A DNA stretch of 64,000 nucleotides from Eucommia ulmoides (Eukaryota > Streptophyta > Magnoliopsida > Garryales > Eucommiaceae). Shown one piece after another: positions 58,876-64,000 of this stretch (position 1 is its first letter; each line of letters begins with the position of its first letter). Position numbers and translations under genes: made by a program. The notes beneath the pieces were generated by a model that had not been told where the DNA came from, ran no database searches, and saw only the letters and a list, made by a program, of their open reading frames with translations. The stretch is taken from assembly GCA_016647705.1 (NCBI GenBank), contig CM028330.1:31204649-31268648 (forward strand). The letters run 5' to 3'.

Positions 58876-59865
58876 TTGACGATGTTAGATCAACAAGTGC
58901 TGATGCATTTCTTTCAACGAGATTTCGAGCATTTTTATTGTACTTGGGATCGATACAAGGAGTTTCTGTTCTGGTTTTCGAATTACCGTTTCCTGAGGGA
59001 GTGTCAACTACTGAACTTCCTCAATGGGTTACGAGACGCAACAAGAAATTGGGTTGAATGAGGAAATGGTATCACCTCTTTTGACCAATTAACCGCGGAT
59101 AAAGCCTATCGGTTATTGGAAGACGTTTCGGAGTATGATTTTTACTGTTGCAATTATTCAACAAGCTACCAAAGCTTGGGGGATAGTTCCACCATTTCGG
59201 CAATGGATTGACATTCCTGACAAATAGGAGGAGTCTTCCCCTACCCTGGAAGAGATATTAGCTGAATTTATAGGGAAGACTCAGGTGTTTTGGAGGGAAA
59301 CGAATGACAAGATCAATGAGCACCAGGATTGTCTTAACAATATTGAGACGGTCAGTGCCAAAATCGATACGACCGTAACGTCTCTTCAGACACAAATCAG
59401 TTAGCTTATCTACTTTATTGAGGCCGAGTCAGAAATGGTGGCACTGAGAGACACGCAAGCCATATCATGCGAAATCCACCATGAGGAACCGAAAACGACC
59501 GGAAGGAGCTTGGGAGAGTTCAACTCTGATTATTCGAATGAAAGGAGAACCCAAGCATGGATCAACAATTGTGATTCTTCACTATTGGAGATCCACAATG
59601 TGATGCCACCACTGATCCAAGAAGATCACATCTACGAGGATCTGATGTGGCTCACTTGTCTTTCACTGCCATTAACAATATTCTTTCATGCCCACCAAGT
59701 ACATGAGTCGGAGATTAATTGAGTTGAAAGTACGAGCAATATAATGCCAAATCTGGCTAATTTTGAGGGCATTCTGAATCAAGACCCGTATGTAGTGTTG
59801 TATGACACTTACTATGGGCGGAAGACACTCTTTGACGAGCCCTTCTCCATGTCAGGCCAAGGACG
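58876..59865 (+). pseudogene. gag: Broken Athila-like gag of element G
   Basis: The first part has 'CTWDRYKEFLFW', 'LNFLNGLRDATRNWVE' and then a TGA (59059-59061) where element A encodes Gly. The frame continues with 'ADKAYRLLEDVSEYDFYCC'. A shift near 59200 leads to 'SSPTLEEILAEFIGKTQVFW', a TAG near 59402, then the open frame 59435-59722 (with MPPLIQEDHIYEDL) and, after another stop, 'ILNQDPYVVLYDTYYGRK'. Capsid-type gag starts abruptly, so the N-terminus has been lost by deletion in the whole family. Confidence 0.75.
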
Positions 59866-61445
59866 TTAAACCAAGCACTTCTTGGGAGGTAACCCAAGTC
59901 AAAAATAAATTAGATCCATCACCACCAACTTTATTCGAAGGCAAGAATGTGTCGCCTCCCAGGCACGTGTTCTAAGTCCCCTTCGTCAGCATGCTTTATT
60001 TCAAATAATGAGATTGATGATTGGGATACTCTGGACACTGCCCGTCTTAAGTTTGGGGGTGATGTGTAGTATGTTAGTATGTTTTATTATTTTATTGTAT
60101 GAATGTTTGTTTAATGTTGGATGTGTTTATGTTTGTGTTGTTGTTGTTGTATGCTGAGTTTTGAGTTCATCTGATCCATTTCTCGATGATGATATTATCC
60201 CCTAATTGTTTGTCAAGGTCAAGGGTAATGCCTATTCATGTGTGTTCTGTGTGCTTGGTATATTGTTTTGGTAAAAGTTATTGTGGATCCTAATTTGCAC
60301 AAGCATGTAGACTCAATATATAGCTATTAAATTGATTTGAGGCCGATTATCTATTAGCCAAACTCATGACAATTTAAGGGATTCTAGAACCTAATTAGAG
60401 GAAACTTGAGGCAAAATCCTAGGCGAGGTAGTTCAGGAGACGTGATTTAGGTATTTATTTTGTTGCTTGAGCATTTGAAGCTTACCTTGTTATATGTTTA
60501 TCCCTCGTTACCTTGTCGAAACCTATAATGCCGTTTCAATTCTGAACACATAACAAATACCTTGGCAAATTAAACTTTTTCCAAACCTATATCACTAAAT
60601 CGAAGGCACAATTTGAGTGAATCATGTTAGCATTCGTGTATGCTACTTGAAGTGAGCAGTTGGGTTTAGGGAAAACTTTTGATTGGTTTGGTATATTCGA
60701 GTACTTACTTTTCATTTTGCTTTTGTTCTAACCACTACTGTGAAATTGTAAAAATTGAATAAGTTTGGGGATGTGGTTGTTGTAAAAAAAAAAAAAAAAA
60801 ACATATGTAAATATAGTTCAATTTTCGTTGACAAGTGAGTACGTCGATCTTAAATAGAAGTTCAGAGTTGTTTATAATTTATCTATGACGGTTCGAGAGT
60901 AATTTTGTGCCAAGAATTGTGCCTTGGGTATCGTTGAGTTAACGACGTTAACCCGTTTTATATTCCCAATATACCATTGGCCAAATGTTCCCAACCGAAC
61001 CAAGTCTTATTGATCTTTTTGAACTTCCAAGCCTACATTAGTGGAGAGTAGAATCCAATCAGGCATATGAAAATCTAAATCCTTTACGGTTTAATTCGTG
61101 AGGTTCGTTGATGGATAATTCAATCTGATTGTTGTATAGTTATATTATTGAGTTTCCCACACACACATTGAAATGATCTAGAATGGCGTTTACCATTATT
61201 GAATGTTGAAATTCTAGAACATCACATGGTGCATTTTACTCCTAAACTCGATATGATTGGGGGTTGTTGAGGGACAAATGTTTTGGCCGATAGCTGAATT
61301 CAAAACTCGCATATCGTTATGTTTAGGTAGTTTATATTTTTATTTGTTGTTTAGTTTTTTTGTTAGTTAATTAGTTGTGTTTTTTTTTTTATTTTAGTGT
61401 GAGTGTTTGCTCGAGGTCTAACAAAATTCTAAGTTTGAGGGTATT
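59866..61445 (+). other. Conserved 3' non-coding domain of element G
   Basis: Begins at 'aggacgttaaaccaagcactt' and GGGAGGTAACCC. Shares blocks with A, B and C. The stem-loop near 61404-61426 is decayed (TTTGCT-CGAGGTCT-AACAAAA) and the PPT reads AAGTTTGAGGGTATT. A-run at about 60785-60801. Confidence 0.65.
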
Positions 61446-62458
61446 TTATAGGTGTAATTTATCTATTTATTCTCAAGCCGATTTTGATAGTTTTCGAGTA
61501 CTTTTATAGCGTTTTATTATGTTTTAATATGTTTTTATTTATTTTGTTATAAATTAGGTATTTAGGGTGAAAATAGACAAAATGGTTCATAAACGAGCAA
61601 GGCGGTAGAAGAACGATGGAGAAAAAGAGCAAAAAGGCGAAATTCTGAACCTGCATCCACTGCTGCCACAGTGAAACCATCACTACAGCGGTGAAAATAA
61701 AGAGAGTTGCTCAAAGCTCTACCATTGCAGCTGTCAGGCCACTACTGTAGCGATCAACGCTAAATTTATTAGAATATTTTAGGATATTTTGAATCCTATA
61801 AATATCATTCATCTTCTCCCCAAACGAAAGGTAGACGTTTTTGGGAGTCTTGAGAGCTCCAAGGCCATTCGACCAATAGAAGATCACAATGCGAAGGAGG
61901 AAGCGTTCCTGGAGCAATTTTAGCGACGGATCTTCGGATAACGGCTAGTCTCCTCGTTACTCTCTTTCTCTCTTAGATTTGGTTGAATGTTTGTATATTT
62001 TTAGCTTGTATTTTGTTGTATATAGGGTTACGTCCATGTGTAACTAAACACGAATTCACATATTCTTTCACTTTATACTCGAGAGAGGTTGTGAATGAGA
62101 TTTCGATACCGAGATTGTCAGATAGGATGATTGTCATTAATGTAAATTAGATTGAAACGAACACATTTGAATGAACGAAGTTAATCCCTAGGAAATAATT
62201 TCCCATAAACATCATACCACTATATTAGTTTATTAGATTAATTAGTTTAATTAGATAATTAATTTAGTATATTTATTATAAAAAAAAAAAAAAAAACTAC
62301 ATTTTTATCGCCTAAATAAAGTTATGTTATGACAATTACAGTACTCAACAATAACGTACACCAATCCCTGTGGGTACGATAACTCTTACTCTTCCCACTC
62401 TATTAAAATGTGACCCGTACACTTGTGGTGAAAGTAGCAATGTATTTACGTGCTACCA
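61446..62458 (+). repeat. 3' LTR of element G
   Basis: Starts TTATAGGTGT (family start TGATAGGTGT with G to T at base 2) and ends GTGCTACCA. Shorter than expected because about 330 bp equivalent to 58030-58360 are deleted near 62050. GC-palindrome cluster at 61655-61765; TATA box about 61797-61804. Confidence 0.8.
61655..61765 (+). repeat. Decayed GC-palindrome cluster (element G, 3' LTR)
   Basis: CCACTGCTGCCACAGTGA, CCATCACTACAGCGGTGA, ACCATTGCAGCTGTC and CCACTACTGTAGCGATC. The two LTRs of G have decayed differently at the same sites. Confidence 0.7.
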
Positions 62459-64000
62459 GAAATCAACACCTAAGTAATCTAGTTGGGAATTTAGGATTTT
62501 TGTGAAATCAGGATGCCAAAGATTTTCAAAACACGCTCTACCGCTTAGGCGGTAAAACCACCGCCTAGGCAGATTAACAGTAGAATAAAATATTTTCACA
62601 CTGGTGTAATTTCGCTTAGGCGTAAAGACCACCGCCTAGGCGGAATTTCGTCAGAAGGTTTGATTTTAAAGAAAAGAGTTCCATCGCTCAAGCGGTGAAT
62701 CCACTGCCTAAGCGGTGAACCTTTTGCTGTAAAAAAGAGCCCGTTCATTCAAAAAAATTGAAATCGCAAGGTCCCCTCTCCAAAACCTCCACATTCTCTC
62801 TAAAACCTCACTTCCAAACCCTTCTAATACTCAAAAATCATCCTTCCATAACCAAAATTTGTGTTTTCCACCCCAAATCATCCACTACAAATCAATTTTC
62901 AACCCCATGTTCATGATTTTCTTTATCACTTTGGGCTTTCGATTTGACTTTTGGTGATGACTTAGTTTCTATGGATGGTTAAATTGTGTGAAACAAAATT
63001 GCACGCCACATTATTCATATTTTGTTGAAACGTTGTGATTAGTGTGTGCACCAGATCAAATCCACAGGTTCATGTGCGACCACTTCGGCATTACCGCCGT
63101 ACTTTTTACAATCGCCACAATTTCCATTCCGACGTGATAGTGGTGGAGAGGAATTTCTCGTCAGGTGAACAGTAGGGAATAAGTCTTATTCCTTAGGTAT
63201 GTGTTCAACCCATTTTGTATGCATTCATGCTATATGTTTATTGGGTTCGCTGATATTGGAACACTGCCATGTTCAGGCCTGGATGGTATGGAATAGATGA
63301 TTAGTTTAATGGATGTTCATCCATTTTGCTTTTCTTTTTCTTTTTTGTACAAAAGGATGAACCATTATTTTGAGTATGTATTTTATTTTATTTTTTTAAA
63401 TGTTTTAGTTTTTAAATTTTTAGTTTAGTTAGTTTAATTTTTGTTTTTGCATGTTTAGTGTTAGATTAATTTATGTATGTTAGTATTAGAATTAATTTAG
63501 TATTGTGTATGTACAAAGTTGTGTTTGCATGTTAGATATGAGTTCATTTGGGCCAAGACCCGATGATGATAATTATCCCCAAATTGCATATTGAGGTCGG
63601 GGGTAATACCTTCCTAGTGTGTTTTGTGTGCTTAACATGTCGATTGGGTAAAAATTATCTTGATCTGAAAATTGCGCGACATTTGAACTCAAAGTATAAT
63701 TATCTGAACGATTAGACGTTGATTATTCGATATTAGGCTCATGATAGAAAATGAGGAAACTAGAACTTGATTTGGGGAAAACTTGAGGCGGAATCCTAGG
63801 TAAGGTAATTCCGGAGACATGATTTAGGCCATCAATTTTTCGCTTGATCCGTTGTAGCTAACCTGAAAATTTTCATTCCTTATTTCCCCGTCGAAGCCGA
63901 TAACGTAATCAATTACGAATACGTTTGAAATCCTCTTTTCATTTAAATTTTTCCTAAACCAATGTCACTAAGCCTAATTTTAAAAAATTGAGTGAAATCA
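62459..64000 (+). mobile_element. Element H: partial Athila-like element running off the window
   Basis: From about 63190 it aligns with the 3' non-coding domain of A, B, C and G, for example 'cccgatgatgataattatcccc', 'tgaggtcgggggtaat' and 'gaggcggaatcctagg'. The part 62459-63180 has no counterpart in the other copies apart from GC-palindrome words. No frame of note. Confidence 0.6.
62538..62722 (+). repeat. GC-palindrome cluster, CTAG/TTAG core (element H)
   Basis: CTACCGCTTAGGCGGTAA, CCACCGCCTAGGCAG, CGCTTAGGCG, CCACCGCCTAGGCGGAA, ATCGCTCAAGCGGTGA and CACTGCCTAAGCGGTGA, six sites in 185 bp. No LTR border or TATA box is evident nearby. The words most resemble those in the solo LTR at 18722-18926. 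Confidence 0.85.

Larger units (their letters stand above)
57550..62458 (+). mobile_element. Element G: 5'-truncated Athila-like element
   Basis: 5' LTR 57550-58740 lacks about the first 170 bp, judged by the 3' LTR at 61446-62458. PBS at 58749, predicted leader intron 58793-58870, broken gag 58876-59865, 3' non-coding domain to 61445. LTR end ...ACGTGCTAC(C)A matches element A. No polymerase and no TSD, the left end being lost. Confidence 0.85.

Overview
The window looks like a gene-poor, repeat-dense stretch of an angiosperm nuclear genome, probably a eudicot. It is AT-rich and built almost entirely from long terminal repeat (LTR) retrotransposons and pieces of an endogenous pararetrovirus (Caulimoviridae). 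I found no intact host gene, rRNA, tRNA gene or CRISPR array. Nearly all open reading frames are short and accidental. The meaningful ones are broken gag genes and broken pararetroviral genes. Element boundaries were set by eye from TG...CA termini, flanking 5-bp target-site duplications (TSDs), primer-binding sites (PBS), polypurine tracts (PPT) and alignment between copies.

Layout. 1-3577: end of a Tat/Ogre-type LTR and its PBS, then degraded internal sequence. 3578-10440: copia-type, gag-only element (TR-GAG-1, + strand) with 2.3-kb LTRs. About 11.2-13.75 kb: LTR of a second gypsy-like family (LTR-F). 13.75-21.4 kb: a minus-strand Tat/Ogre-type LTR interrupted by an Athila-like solo LTR (TSD CTATC), itself interrupted by a solo LTR related to LTR-F (TSD ATATA). 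21.4-24.2 kb: unassigned. 24224-33283: a second gag-only copia-type element (TR-GAG-2, minus) interrupted by a solo LTR (TSD AGATG). 33.3-55.2 kb: endogenous pararetrovirus remnants whose reverse transcriptase is split by a 17-kb nest of Athila-like elements: A (37020-54006, minus) holds B (40306-51455, plus, TSD CTCAC), B holds C (41297-47502, plus, TSD CCTAG), and C holds a partial LTR, D. A 407-bp TRIM sits in one LTR of A. 57.55-62.46 kb: another Athila-like element (G). 62.46-64 kb: part of a further related element (H), leaving the window.

How the parts work. None of the elements encodes an intact polymerase, so any movement would have needed proteins from elsewhere. What they keep are cis signals: LTR promoters, PBS, PPT, a predicted leader intron, and a stem-loop just upstream of the PPT. 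The most unusual recurring signal is a cluster of GC-rich palindromes of the form CACCGC-NNNN-GCGGTG with interchangeable cores (CTAG, CGCG, TGCA), mostly upstream of the TATA box in Athila-like LTRs and also seen in an apparently unrelated LTR. It stands out strongly from the AT-rich background and is my best candidate for an undescribed regulatory system.
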